Below are positions 28,611-40,244 of a stretch of 64,000 bases of DNA, in pieces. Origin of the DNA: Ecdyonurus torrentis (lineage: Eukaryota; Arthropoda; Insecta; Ephemeroptera; Heptageniidae); assembly GCA_949318235.1 (NCBI GenBank), contig OX439133.1:3664490-3728489 (forward strand), written 5' to 3'. How positions within the stretch are numbered: position 1 is the stretch's first letter; the number at the start of each line of letters is the position of its first letter. The notes under the pieces are model-generated. The model had not been told where the DNA came from. It worked only from the letters and a program-made list of their open reading frames with translations, and did not search any database. Both the position numbers and the translations under genes were made by a program.

Positions 28611-28680
28611 CTAACAGTATCAAATTAAGCCTAGAGCCTTAGCATAGAACCGTAGCTGAACTGCAACACTGTATACTAGA

Positions 28681-28984
28681 ATATAGGGTGTATGCATTCA
28701 TGTTAAAGTCAACGCCATGTTGGATAACTCAATAACATATGCTGCATAGGAAAATAAAACATTTTGACAGTTTAAAAATGCTAAGCAATAATTTTGAGAG
28801 CATTGATGCTGCTAATAGGTTGAATTAGTATTTAAACTATATATAGGTGAGAAAATAAGCGAGTAACAAAAAATCGTAGAAAATTGCCAAAAACGAAGTT
28901 TGTCCTATGCTTAGCAATGCTATTCACTACTCCAGTATGGCCTCCAAGCGCATTAAATATGACGTCATGTGCATACACCCTATA
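28681..28984 (-). mobile_element. MITE C4 (holds the empty site for A5)
   Basis: TATAGGGTGTATGCATTCATG at the left and GCATACACCCTATA at the right. AGCGCATTAAATATGACGTC is uninterrupted here. Confidence 0.85.
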
Positions 28985-29144
28985 TGTAGTGCCATATCGT
29001 TTTTTTTTTTTTAAGGTATGCAAATTGAGTATTTAAATATGAAAAAAATGCAATTTTCAAACTAATGCACTTCTCTCTCTCTCTCTCTCTCTGCACTTCC
29101 GAACTTTTTTACACGATTTTCTATAAATAATATATATATATATA

Positions 29145-29247
29145 ATATCGATGTTGGGATGCAGAAATGCGACCGATGAGAAAAATCATGAGGTTTTTAC
29201 TCATGATTTTTCTCATCGGTCGCATTTCTGCATCCCAACATCGATAT
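29145..29247. repeat. Perfect 48-bp inverted repeat with 7-base loop
   Basis: Arms 29145-29192 and 29200-29247 are exact reverse complements around GTTTTTA. It is flanked by TA repeats, and no similar sequence was noticed elsewhere in the window. Confidence 0.95.
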
Positions 29248-29508
29248 ATAATATCATTTTTGAAATGTACGTGTTTTGATTAATTGTGCACGATGCCATG
29301 TAGTTGACGTGATGACTGATGACATTTCCCACACACAAAGTCAGTCACGAGCGCAATGTCACTAATACATCACGTCAATGTCAACTGCATGTCAAGGTGA
29401 CGTGACTTTATAGTGATCGATGCACGATCACCTTAGCAGTCAAATATATACCTGAGCGTGTTAAAACTCTAGCTTGTAAACTTATCCTTTTTTTTTTTTT
29501 TTTTTTTT

Positions 29509-29895
29509 TTTTTCATTTAGAATACTAGATAAATAATTATCATGCCTTATTGTCCATGAATTAGACACCGCCAACACGTACCTCAAGTTCTTTGCATGTC
29601 CATCACGGCTCCATCGGTACATTGTGACGTCAGATGCGTGCGAAATAGCCGTTAAAATGAAAATAAATACAAAATCAACGTGTTGGTGTCTAATTCATGG
29701 ATAAAAAGGTATGGTAATTATTTATTAGTATAAATGATAAAAAAGTAAGTTGACAAGGGATTTAAAGCCTTATATAGCTTGTTAACTTATACTTTTGCTA
29801 TTATTTAGAATACTAGATTAATAATTGTCATGCCTTATAATCCATGAATTAGACACCAACACGTTGATTTTGCATTTATTTTTATTTTGACCAGT
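29509..29895. mobile_element. Family E copies E2 and E3 (partial)
   Basis: 29509-29765 is a shortened E foldback ending GTTGACAAGGGATTTAA. 29766-29895 is the left part of another (ATTTAGAATACTAGATTAATA...CACCAACACGTTGATTTTG). Confidence 0.7.
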
Positions 29896-30488
29896 TAAAA
29901 AAAGGCTATTCTATAGCCCGCTATGGCAGCTCCGCAAACTCGCGTTCTTCCTGCGAGATATGCAAATCGCTACAACAATATTGTAGCTATATGTCGTAAA
30001 AGATACATGAGGCGGGGGTTGCATATCTCGCAGAATTATCACTAGTTTTTGGTGCTTTTTATGTGAATTTATGAGGACTTCGTCATAAATCATAACATTA
30101 AAGAAGCCATGAACCCCTGAACTTTCCCTTTAAAATAGTTAATCATATAACCACTATTACTATTATATTTTGTAGGAGAAAAGCGCGTTCTCACAAATTT
30201 ATATAGACTTCCTATTTCTACTTTTCTGCGTATAACAAAGGCTCTGAAAAAGTTGCCTCTACATTCAAAGGAATAATAATAATAATAAAAAAATGAAAGT
30301 TTAAAATCAAAATATTTTTATTCATTCTCTGATTTTAATCACACATACAAAATACATCCGTTTTTAGGTTAATGCTTCTTACTGGTGATAAATTAATTTT
30401 AAAAAACAACTTCAAACACGTTACAGACGCCCGATATAGTATCCCTCATTTAAAGTTTTAAAAAATCGATGCAATAAAGTTATTTTTC

Positions 30489-30498
<10 letters not shown>

Positions 30499-30570
<72 letters not shown>
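30499..30570. repeat. (TA)n microsatellite
   Basis: About 36 TA units, 280 bp downstream of the S2 stop codon. Confidence 0.95.
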
Positions 30571-30572
<2 letters not shown>

Positions 30573-30779
30573 CAATAAGCATAATGTTAAATAAGACAGC
30601 CCCGCGCATTTTTGTAGCGAGATTCTGATTGGTGCTATACTTCACCGCCGATAAGAACCATTGTTTCGCAAGGCAATATTCAGAAATATAATTAATAGTC
30701 AAAACATACATTTTAAAAATCATATATTATAAAATAAAGAAAAGATATATACATTGCAGTATTTCAAAATAAACATTTT

Positions 30780-30785
30780 TTTATT
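30780..30785 (-). promoter_or_regulatory. S2 candidate polyadenylation signal AATAAA
   Basis: AATAAA on the - strand, about 70 bases after the S2 stop codon. Confidence 0.5.
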
Positions 30786-30853
30786 GATATAATGTAAATG
30801 TAAAATATGTTTTTTTTAACAATTTGTAATTTATGTTGATTGATATAGTTTTG

Positions 30854-31030
30854 CTAGAATCCTCTATGATCAATTCTAAAGAAAATCTGCAGATGTAGCC
30901 AAGTGATATCATCTTTGTTAATGAACACGTCACCTCGCCAACTTGAAGTAGGGATGTACGGAGGGTAATTGTCTGGGTCAATCACGTAGTTTTTCACAGC
31001 GTACTTGCCCTGCAAAATCAAATAATTAAC

Positions 31031-31062
<32 letters not shown>

Positions 31063-31695
31063 GTGTTCTTGTCTTTCTTCCTCTGTAACACTAACACCGG
31101 AATCCTACTTGATTCAAGGTGAAAGTGAGAATAATCCAGTACCAACTATGTTAGAAACTGCAGGTGGTATATAGAGGGGTCACAAACTAAGCACTTTGCG
31201 CACGATGTTAGCTGTGCCAAGAACTGCAGCTTTCTGCATGACACGTAAATGCCTGTGCTCAAGATTTAACTTTTCTCTTGCTTTTAACCAATCTTTGCTA
31301 ACCAGACCATTCACAGAAACCACAACAGGGACAATTTCAACACTTCTCAGCCGATACATGTCCTTCAACTCAATGGAAAGGGGCTGATACTTCCTCTTCT
31401 TCTCAGCAACTGTAGTAACTACATGATTGTCCAGAGGAACAGCAACATCAATGATTATCGCTGTTTGAGCTTGTCTGTCAAACAAAACCAAATCTGGCCT
31501 GTTTGCCTTATTATTATTATATATATATATATATACATAATATATATATATATATATATACATATACATATTATGTATTATTATATATAGCAGTCTTGGG
31601 TTCGATTATCGTAAATATGATAACGTTACTATAACGATAACGATTATCAAAACTTTATATATAGATTAACAAAAATTGACGAGATTATCGTTGCA

Positions 31696-31732
<37 letters not shown>

Positions 31733-33265
31733 CAAAAAAAAATATACACACACACAAAAGTAAGAAAAGTGCGCAGAAAATAAGAAAATATATTACCAAA
31801 TATTTAAAAAGTATATAAATGAGGCAGTTTATTATTGTAGGTATAGGGTGTATGCGGATGACATGACGTCATATTTATTGCGCTTGGAGGCCATACTGGA
31901 GTAGTGAATAACATTGTTCAGCATAGGACAAACTTCATTAAAGCCAATTTTCTTTGGAAAATTGGTTAGGTTTTTGTAATTGTTATTTTTCTCACATACT
32001 TGAGATACTAATTCAACATATTTACAACATCAATGCTCTCAAAAATATTGCATAGTGTTTTTAAACTGGCAAAATGATTTATTGTCCTATGCCACCCATG
32101 TTATTGAGTTATCCAACATGGCGTCGACTTTAACATGAATGCATACACCCTATAGTGCAGTCATGAGGTCACTCTAAAAATTTGTGCATTACATTTAGTT
32201 ACAAATCCTAACTTAAGGTATACACTTTTAAGTTATTATGAGTAGCTAAAATAATGCAATTTAGCAAATTATTAACAATATAGCTAATTTAACTCAAAAT
32301 AGCTTAACAAAACTTAATTAAAACAACTCAAAACACCTTTAAATTATTTATTTTTAATAACTTGCTAAAATGCATTATTTTAGCTACTCATAATTACTTA
32401 AAAGTGATTATCTTAAAGTAAGTTAGTATTCGTATAACTAAAGTAATATATGCACCATTTTTTAGAGTGGTAAGTTATTTAAAATATTTTATTTCAATAA
32501 AAAAATTGCATTATGATTTACAGTTATCGTTATATCATTATATAGTATCGTTATATCGTGGGTCACATTTTTAAAAGTAACGTTATCGTTATCGTTATAG
32601 TGTGATACTAGAATATAGTATCGTTTGTAGAAATTTTAGGTATGATCGGAACCCAAGACTGATATATAGACACCGGGTTTTCAGAGACCAAGCCAATGAC
32701 CGTGACCTTATACAGTACGTAATATTATATTACTGCAGCGGTATTTTGCGGGATCTTGGACCCCCAGACCTTCCGTTGTATAGTGAGTGACCTCTCTGTT
32801 AGTGACCACCCAATATTGACCCTGTAGCGGCCTCAATTACAAAGTTTAGTTAATTAACTCACCGGTGACATGGGACACTCCTCTGGTAGATTGGTAGATT
32901 TTTTAAAATCTTTGATAATTTCTCTATCTTTATTATTCAAGAAAGTACAAATTGGTCTATTTTTCACCGTTAATGCCGCGCTTCGCCTGTACTCTGTCCC
33001 AGAGGGCTTTTCATACGTCAGGAGAGATACCTGAAAAATCATCCATGTTTTTTTCAAATTTTTAAAATAAGAAAACTTCGAAACTTTATTTTTTGCCATT
33101 TCAAAGTTATAATTGTAACACCTTTCAGAAAAATTTTCAGAACCTGTGACCATCAAATAAGAGAGAAAATGGGCATTTGAAATTAACATTTGGGCTCTTA
33201 TATGGGACTAAAACTTCAAAAAATCATAATTTAAAACTTAGCATGGTGACCTATCTATATATATT

Positions 33266-33296
<31 letters not shown>

Positions 33297-33310
33297 TTTT
33301 TTTAATTTTT

Positions 33311-33342
<32 letters not shown>

Positions 33343-35901
33343 TTTTTGAAGATACCTTTTCCTAATGTATATCACTGTGCAAAATGTCATATTTTTCTTT
33401 CTTTACAATTTTTTAGCCAATTACCGCAGTACCATGATTTCCCCCCTTAAAGGCATAGACCACATAAAACAACATGTGCTTTTTAATAAATAAACATGAA
33501 ATGGGATCTTCAAAACTGATGACAATTTTTACCAGAATGTTAATGTAGCCTCACGAGAGAGCGTGAAAATACTGTAAAGTATGCAATTTGCGTGAAAATT
33601 CATGTTTATGACGTCAGAAACATGCAAAAATTAGTATGAAAATGTTGTGCGGGTTGCATATTTCTGATCACTTCTACGGGGCTTCTGTTTGGGTTTTGAG
33701 ACAAACTAAAGTTATTTATGTAAAACCCATCAAGTGTTTTGTGATATAAATGCATGTTTATATTCAATGGTCTATTCCTGGAGTAAGAAAATAATCAAAC
33801 TGAGAGACCATATTATATTTTATGTAACTTTACCGTGACGTCATCATCAACTTGCTGCATGACTTCAATCTCTCCCGTGATGACAGTATGAGTTCTGTTG
33901 ACATGTGTCACTCTCAAAGTACCAGGGTCTACATACGTCTTGTCAACAAACACTTTCTCTAGTCGTTCAAATACCAGATCATAGCTGCGCTGTCAATATA
34001 ACAATTGATATTACGACTCAGGATTATAATTTAGGAAATAATTTATCAAAAATCGTATTTTAAATTGATTATGAATATATGTATATCGTCGTGGCCGCGC
34101 CCAAAGGGCGTACTTGCATTTGGCTATTTTCACGCAAAGGGCGTACTTGCATTTGGCTACTTTTACGCAAAGGGCGTACTTGCATTTGGCTATTTTTACG
34201 CAAAGGGCGTACTTGCATTTGGCTAATTTCGATGCTGCGCGCGCATCCACCATAAGCTTAACATGTAAAATCGAGTGCAAGTACGCCCTTTGTTGTACTG
34301 GACAAAAATGTAAGTACGCCTTTTGTAAGACGGCCTTGAAATGCAAGTACGCCCTTTGCGCGCGGCCACGACGATATACGTTTTTAGGCTTAAATCTGGG
34401 GTAGAAGTGAGGCTGGACTTGTCCCGCCAAGTGATTTCCAGGCGCGGGACAACTCCCACATAGAAAGTTTGGTCCCGATTACCGTTTTTCTAATAAAATT
34501 TGATAAACGTTACAAAAATTTTGGAAATAAGAACAAGAAAAAGTTTTAGAAGAAAAAAAAAATGAAAAATTTATTTGTCATTATTTTATAAACATATAAT
34601 TATTCATTCTGAACGTTTGATTTTTTTTATCTATACAGTATATATAAATGTTAAATTTAAAAAAAAAATCTTATGATGTTTTATATTCATTTAATTCAAG
34701 CAACATCAACATACAAATAAATATTTTTGATTTTAAAAATTTAGAGAAATTAGTTCACAAAAAAAAGTAAAATTAGCAAACATTTTTGATTAAACAAAAC
34801 TTTAAGGGAGTAGGGTATCGACCTTATATCTTAAAAACTACAAGTTTTTTGAGTCTAAATTTGGTGTCATTGTGTAGCTAATAGTTATATCTATAGCCAT
34901 TATAAAAATTTCATGATGTTTGACCGTCCCGAAAAAAAGAAAAAAACTATTTAAATTAACATTGCGCCTTATAGGCTTAAAATTTCAAAAAATCATATAA
35001 AATTAATTTGCACGGTGACTTCCCAAAATTTTTATATATTTGAAATTGTCTCAAGCTGAAGTATCATTGTGCAAAATTTCATATTTTTTTGACGAGAAAA
35101 GTTTGAGTTTAATGGCCGACGTCGGTCCCCTACTCCCTGCTTAAACTAAACTTTAAAAAAGAAACAGATAACTTGGAACACAGAAAGAAAAAATATGCAA
35201 TTTATGCTGCATTTATGTCATTTCTTAGCATAAATATGCTAAATTAAAACAACATAAATAATTATTTAGTACCACAGCATACTATTTGTGCTATAAAATA
35301 CGTAGTTATTATATTATGCATAAAGCCATAGACCACATATAAAACAACATGTGCTTTTTAATGAATAAACACGAAATGGGATCTTCAAAACTGATGACAA
35401 TTTTTACCAGAATGTTAATGTAGCCCCACGAGAGCTAGAGCGTGAAAATACTGTAAAGTATGCAATTTGCGTAAAAATTCATGTTTATATATGACGTCAG
35501 AAATATGCAAAAATTAGTATGAAAATGCTGTGTGGGTTGCATAAATCGACTTTTCTAATCTCTGCTACGGGCTACGGGGCTACTGTTGGGTTTTGAGACA
35601 AATTAAAGTTATTTATGTAAGTCCCATCAAGTTTTTTGTGATGTAAATGCTAATGTTTTTCTCTGGTCTATTTCTATATGTATACAATAAATTATGCTAT
35701 TGAACAAATTATGCTGAATATGGGAGAGCATAATTATTTCGTATTTATCTTTATAGCTGCAGTATATGATATTGGATTTACATAGATTGGAAATAATAAA
35801 AAATAACTTTAGCATTTAAAAAAAAAGTTAATATTTACCCCATTTACAGAATTAAATCCCGCAAAAGCAGTGATAAAATACATACAAATGAACGTCCACA
35901 T
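30854..35901 (-). CDS. S2: secreted DUF1091-like protein, paralog 2 (4 exons, 180 aa)
   Basis: Coding exons on the - strand: 35839-35901, 33834-33989, 32863-33030, 30854-31009 (stop TAG). The four-exon plan is the same as S1, with all junctions in phase 0. The signal peptide is MWTFICMYFITAFAGFNSVNG; the second exon starts RSYDLVFERLEKVFVDK. It keeps NRTHTVITGE, GTEYRRSAAL, PICTFL, ECPMSPGKYAVKN and PPYIPTSSWRGDVFI. The second sequon seen in S1 and S4 (DNVT) is DDVT here. The last exon is two codons shorter than in the other copies. A TATA box and the shared upstream block lie close to the ATG. AATAAA sits about 70 bases after the stop. Intron 3 holds a LINE 3' fragment and element T with MITEs inside it; intron 1 holds the 33-bp-repeat foldback and MITEs P2, B3 and U2. 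The function is inferred only from family resemblance (secreted, possible small-lipid binding). Confidence 0.86.
31026..31515 (-). mobile_element. Non-LTR retrotransposon 3' end with nuclease-like C-terminus and (TAA)n tail
   Basis: The - strand codes for the end of a retroelement polyprotein: NRPDLVLFDRQAQTAIIIDV, then EKKRKYQPLSIELKDMYRL and a final TANIVRKVLSL stop near 31180. P-D, then D, then K spacing recalls a PD-(D/E)XK endonuclease, as at the C-terminus of some non-LTR elements. The 3' UTR ends at a (TAA)n microsatellite (31026-31062 on the + strand as TTA), a common tail for such elements. It is 5'-truncated at an AT repeat near 31515 and lies in S2 intron 3. Confidence 0.75.
31842..32154 (+). 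mobile_element. MITE C5
   Basis: Complete C copy; an extra ATGAC duplicates part of the GATGACGTC motif near the left end. Confidence 0.85.
32170..32469. mobile_element. MITE D1
   Basis: Family D, about 280 bp: CACTCTAAAAA(A)TTGGTGCATTAC at the left and the reverse complement at the right. Internal arms carry TTTTAAGTTATTATGAGTAGC. The centre is an AT-rich loop. Confidence 0.85.
33447..33781 (-). mobile_element. MITE B2 (S2 intron 2)
   Basis: TTAAAGGCATAGACCACAT through ATGGTCTATTCC; the right TTAA is lost. It ends 53 bp from exon 2. Confidence 0.8.
34081..34379. mobile_element. Foldback built of 33-bp direct repeats (S2 intron 1)
   Basis: Perfect 20-bp terminal inverted repeats (34081-34100 and 34360-34379) enclose four direct 33-bp units starting at 34103, 34136, 34169 and 34202, each with AAAGGGCGTACTTGCATTTG. 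Three irregular copies in reverse orientation follow (TGCAAGTACGCCCTTTG and variants, 34276-34358). Much richer in GC than its surroundings. Confidence 0.9.
34802..35144. mobile_element. Element P2 (S2 intron 1)
   Basis: TTAAGGGAGTAGGGTATCGAC through GTCCCCTACTCCCTGCTTAA. Confidence 0.8.
35190..35750. mobile_element. Element U2 with B3 inserted (S2 intron 1)
   Basis: TATGC-rich element similar to 1170-1385, split by B3 (35321-35674). Confidence 0.55.
35321..35674 (-). mobile_element. MITE B3
   Basis: TAAAGCCATAGACCACATAT through CTCTGGTCTATTTC; both TTAA ends are eroded. Confidence 0.75.
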
Positions 35902-35938
35902 TTTAACAAGTGATATACTTACATCATGTCGCGAACAC

Positions 35939-35981
35939 TTTATATATATATGTCACACATATGATTCGTGACAATTATTTT
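35939..35981 (-). promoter_or_regulatory. S2 promoter block with TATATAAA
   Basis: TATATAAA (35939-35946) lies 38-45 bases upstream of the ATG. It is preceded by GTGACA and TTGTCACGAATCA, as in the other paralogs, but the middle of the block differs (ATATGTGTGACA). Confidence 0.7.
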
Positions 35982-36140
35982 ACGTGAGGTACTGATTTAC
36001 AATACATGAATTCATATATGTTCATTGTTCATGAACAGGACGTCCCACGAGCTGAGGTAACGCAATTTTTGTATAGGTATATTTATACGATTTACGTCAC
36101 GCTATATATTGTGTCAATATTTTGGCGTAATTCACTGACT

Positions 36141-36418
36141 GCTTATGTTTACTTAAAATACGGAAAAGGAAGTGGCCGGAAAAGGAAACCACGTGACCGT
36201 AAAAGTGGGAGAAAAGTTGGTGCCAGCAGCAAGCTCTAGGCCTGGATATTTTATGCAAACCTATAAAAACAGGAAAAGGAAGTGCCGGAAGCGGAAATCA
36301 CGTGACGGTAAAAGTGGGAGAAAACTTTGCAAGCTAGGTCTGAGCTCCTCCCACTTTTAACATCACGTGGTCAGGTTTCCTTTTCCAGCACTTCCTTTTC
36401 CGCTTTTTAGCTTTACAT
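36141..36418. mobile_element. Element L2 with CACGTGAC motifs (upstream of S2)
   Basis: Longer relative of L1, with AACCACGTGACCG, ATCACGTGACGG and CATCACGTGGTC, and repeated AGGAAGTG(G)CCGGAA(A)A segments. It lies about 200 bp upstream of the S2 promoter. Confidence 0.7.
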
Positions 36419-36695
36419 AAAATGCCCTGAGCTTGCTTTCTATATATTTGTGGTTTACACTGTTTTTAATATTTAACTATAAATGTTAAATTAGTTCATT
36501 CTTTGTTTTATTGGTTATAAGTTTTTATATTTATACTTAAATATTGATTGCATTTTTTTTAAATTATTGAAATTAATTAGAATTAGTTTATTTAGTGCTC
36601 AACAATATTGTTGTTTTTTAAAACAGTGATATATAATAGCCAAAAGAACTCTGATTAAAAAAGTTTAGCAAAATAATAAGCAAGCGTGAATTGTA

Positions 36696-37036
36696 TAAAG
36701 GAATAGACCAGAGAAAAACATAAGCATTTATATCACAAAACACTTGATGGGATTTACATAAATAACTTTAGTTTGTTTCAAAACTCAACAGTAGCCCCGT
36801 ACCAGTGATCAGAAAATTCGATTTATGCAACCCGCACAACATTTTTATACTAATTTTTGCATGTTTCTGACGTCATAAACATGACTTTTCACGCAAATTG
36901 CATACTTTACAGTATTTTCACGCTCTCTCGTGGGGCTACATTAACATTCTGGTTAAAATTGTCATCAGTTTTGAAGATCCCATTTCGTGTTTATTCATTA
37001 AAAAGCACATGTTTTTTATGTGGTCTATGGCTTTAA
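36696..37036 (+). mobile_element. MITE B4
   Basis: AAAGGAATAGACCAGAG through TGGTCTATGGCTTTAA. Confidence 0.85.
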
Positions 37037-37456
37037 TAAAGAGGAAAAAACATTTAAAAAATAAAAATAAATAAAGGGAAAAAAAAGGGAAAGGAAAAAA
37101 GAAAAATCATGATTATGTTATATTTTTTTTAATGAATTTTTTATTTTTTTCATTTTCTATAAAAAGATTGATTTGCAGTATTTTATGTGAATAGTAAATA
37201 CACAATCATTTATATCATTTATATATATATATATATATATATAAACGTTACTATTGTGTAATTCAGGCAAAGATGGAGCTAATAACAGTGACAATAATAA
37301 TAATGCAAGTTCATAAAATTAAAAATATTTTATATTATATATATTTTTTTTTAACATTTCTCTTACATTTATTATTTATTATTGCCTAAAAATCCGCTCT
37401 CTACTCATCACCTAGGGTCGCATTGAAGTTGGAGGTAGCAGCTGACAATTTACGTC

Positions 37457-38005
37457 TATAGGGTGTATGCGGATGACGTCATATTTATTGTGCTTGGAGG
37501 CCATACTGGAGTAGTACATAACATTGCTCAGCATAGGACAAACTTCATTTAAGCCAATTTTCTTGGGGAAATCGGTTCACTTTTTGTTAGTGTTATTTTT
37601 TTCACATACTTGAGATACTAATTTAACATATTTACAACATCAATGCTCTCAAAAATATTTTTAGTATTAATTTAATTTTTTAATTTATTTAATTTAATTA
37701 TTATTTATTAATTTAATTTAATTTAATTTAACTTAATTTAATTTAATTTAATTTAATTTAATTTAATTTAATTTAATTTAATTTAATTTAATTTAATTTA
37801 ATTTAATTTAATTTAATTTAATTTAATTTAATTTAATTTAATTTAATTTAATTTAATTTAATTTAATTTAATTATTTATTTAATTATTTAATTTATTTTA
37901 ATAAAATAGTTTTAAACTGGCAAAATGATTTATTTTCCTATGCCACCCATGTTATTGAGTTATCCAACATGGCGTCTACTTTAACATGAATGCATACACC
38001 CTATA
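37457..38005 (+). mobile_element. MITE C6 expanded by an (AATTT)n repeat
   Basis: The left part (37457-37660) and right part (37915-38005) are ordinary C sequence. The interior 37670-37905 is an AATTT/TTTAA pentanucleotide array. Confidence 0.85.
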
Positions 38006-38117
38006 AGAAAAGAAGCGTGCCCCTTTACATTTACATTTAGGCTTCTTGCATGGCAAAGAGTCAGAAAGGGTTGCCTATGTTTGCAGGCGGCGTTTAGATT
38101 AATGTCTTATTCTACAG

Positions 38118-38426
38118 TATAGAGGGTGTATGCATTCATGTTAAAGTCGAAGCCATGTTGGATCACTCAATAACATGGGCGGCATAGGAAAATAACTCAT
38201 TTTGTCAGTATCAAAACACTCTGCAATATTTTTGAGAGCATTGCATGCTGTAAATATGTTGAATTAGTATCTCAAGTATGTGAGAAAAATAACAATAACA
38301 AAAAATTAACCAATTTCCCAAAGAAAATGGGCTTAAATGAAGTTTGTCCTATGCTGAGCAATGTTATTCACTACTCCAGTATGGCCTCTAAGCGCAATAA
38401 ATATGACGTCATTCGCATACACCCTT
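38118..38426 (-). mobile_element. MITE C7
   Basis: TATAGAGGGTGTATGCATTC through GACGTCATTCGCATACACCC. It forms an inverted pair with C8. Confidence 0.8.
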
Positions 38427-38447
38427 AACAACAATTTTAAAGCCGAC

Positions 38448-38756
38448 TATAGGGTGTGTACGCATGACGTCATTCTGAATGCTTTTCGATGCTCTCTTTG
38501 AGCAATGAATAACATTGCTCAGCATAGGACAAACGTAGTTTTTCGCGATTTCCTTTGAAAATCAGCTATTTTTTGGTCATTATTATTTTTTTTGCATACT
38601 TGAGGTACTAATTCAACCTGTTAACAGCATCAATGCTCTCAAAAATATTGCAAAGTATTTTTAAACTGGCAAAATGTGCCATTTTCCTATACCGGTCAAT
38701 ACTATTTAGTACTCACTTATATGGCGTCGACTTTAACATGAATGAAACCACCCTTT
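38448..38756 (+). mobile_element. MITE C8 (variant subfamily)
   Basis: TATAGGGTGTGTACGCATGA through ATGAATGAAACCACCC. It belongs to the subfamily also seen at 45609-46221 and 53510-53802. Confidence 0.8.
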
Positions 38757-38855
38757 AAGAGATTTCACTCACATCCGCTTCCGTTTCTACTTACTACGCA
38801 TGCGCAGTACTTCTAAACGGAAGCGGATGTGAGCGAAATCGGCCTCAAAACTGTT
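38757..38855. mobile_element. Element K2
   Basis: CACTCACATCCGCTTCCGTTT, a CTACGCATGCGCAGTA core, then AAACGGAAGCGGATGTGAG. It abuts the right end of C8. Confidence 0.75.
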
Positions 38856-39035
38856 GTGAACTCTTTTATTTTAGTTAATCCCATGCAATCAAACACGGAA
38901 GGCGATAAACATGGTAGGAAATAATACTAAAAAAAAAGTCTGTATTTTCATATTTTTCATAGATTAAATTCAAATATTTTATTTATTCTCTCATCTTCTA
39001 CAACCACAATAATAATACTCAAAATGCATCTCTGC

Positions 39036-39365
39036 TTAAAGGCATAGAACACCTAAAACAAAATATAAAAAAAAATGTATAATATCCTAACATACCTAAA
39101 TATCAAAGTTGATTTAGCCAAGGTCATTGATTTCTAATTTATTTTCCATTCCTAAAATGGCAGCTGCGGGTTTGTGACGTCACAGCTCACTAGTCCACGA
39201 GCACGGAAACAGGTGAGCTGTGACGTCACAAACCTGCAGCTGTGATTTTTATTTGAATGGAAAATAAATTATAAATCAATGACTTTTGGCCAAATCAACG
39301 TTGATATATTTAGGTATGTTAGGATATTAGATATTATTTTTGTTCAAGGTGTTCTACGCTTTTAA
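39036..39365. mobile_element. MITE A6
   Basis: TTAA-ended A foldback with TTTGTGACGTCACAGCTCAC-type arms. Confidence 0.85.
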
Positions 39366-39500
39366 GTTTGAATTATTTCTACGAAAATCATATTTAGGAA
39401 TATAAATCAAAACATAAACAAAAGTTTGATAATACAAATATTAAAAATTTATAATCGTCAGAGATTATGAGATTATATGTAGTTGTTTTTTGTTTTCGTT

Positions 39501-39532
<32 letters not shown>

Positions 39533-39883
39533 GAACACCTGATTATGACGTCACAAAATACATGTTAATAATGTTTAAATATTTAAGCTTTTTCAGTAAA
39601 GTAAAGTGAATCTCATTTACAGTGATTGGCTGACCAACAAAATAAGACACGTTCATTGGGTGATCTTGTTTTTTGAGCCGATAAAAGTGAGTCGCATGTT
39701 TCGTATGGATTTTTTTTTTTTGTGAGTTTCTTTCATTTTTATCAAGTTCAAAGTTCTAAAAGAAGAAATAACAATAATAAATAATAAAAATAATTTATTA
39801 TCGAAAGTTTGAAAAAAAAAAAAAAAAAAAGTTTCGTGCCTGCAGCAACTCCTTTGTATCAGTTCTCAGCAAACGAAAAAAAA

Positions 39884-40123
39884 AGTCATTGATTTCTAAT
39901 TTATTTTCCATTCACAAAATCCCAGCTGTGAATTTGTGACGTCACAGCTCACTAGTCCACGTGCGTGGAAACAGGCAAGCTGTGACGTCACAAACCCGCA
40001 GCTAGCATTTAAGGAATGGAAAATAAATTAGAAATCCATGACTCCAGCCAAATGAACATTGATATTTAGGTATATGTTACGATATTAGAAATGTTTTTTG
40101 TTCAAAGTGTTCTATGCCTTTAA
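39884..40123. mobile_element. MITE A7, 5'-truncated
   Basis: Begins within the left arm (GTCATTGATTTCTAATT) and ends CTATGCCTTTAA. Confidence 0.8.
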
Positions 40124-40244
40124 TGTTTTACAAAAAATAAAGATAATAAATAAAATATGAAATTAAAATACAAATATTACAAAATATTCGTGTTTATTAA
40201 AATCAAACATTTTATTAATGATAAAATATATAATTAAATGTTTG

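Larger units (their letters stand above)
31591..32661. mobile_element. Element T with C5 and D1 inside (S2 intron 3)
   Basis: CAGTCTTGGGTTCGATTATC at the left and GATCGGAACCCAAGACTG at the right are inverted repeats. Subterminal DNA is built of GATAACG/CGTTATC motifs. C5 (31842-32154) and D1 (32170-32469) occupy most of the interior, so T is the older element. Confidence 0.7.

Noticed and set aside
31180..31569. Possible host gene encoding a nuclease-like domain
   Set aside because: The second truncated copy at 56306-56532 and the (TAA)n tail show that it is a retrotransposon fragment.
34103..34234. CRISPR-like regular repeats of 33 bp
   Set aside because: The repeats are contiguous without unique spacers, and the genome is clearly eukaryotic.
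34011..34430. Open frames with repeated KCKYAL / AYLHLA
   Set aside because: Both strands are open only because of the 33-bp repeat foldback.
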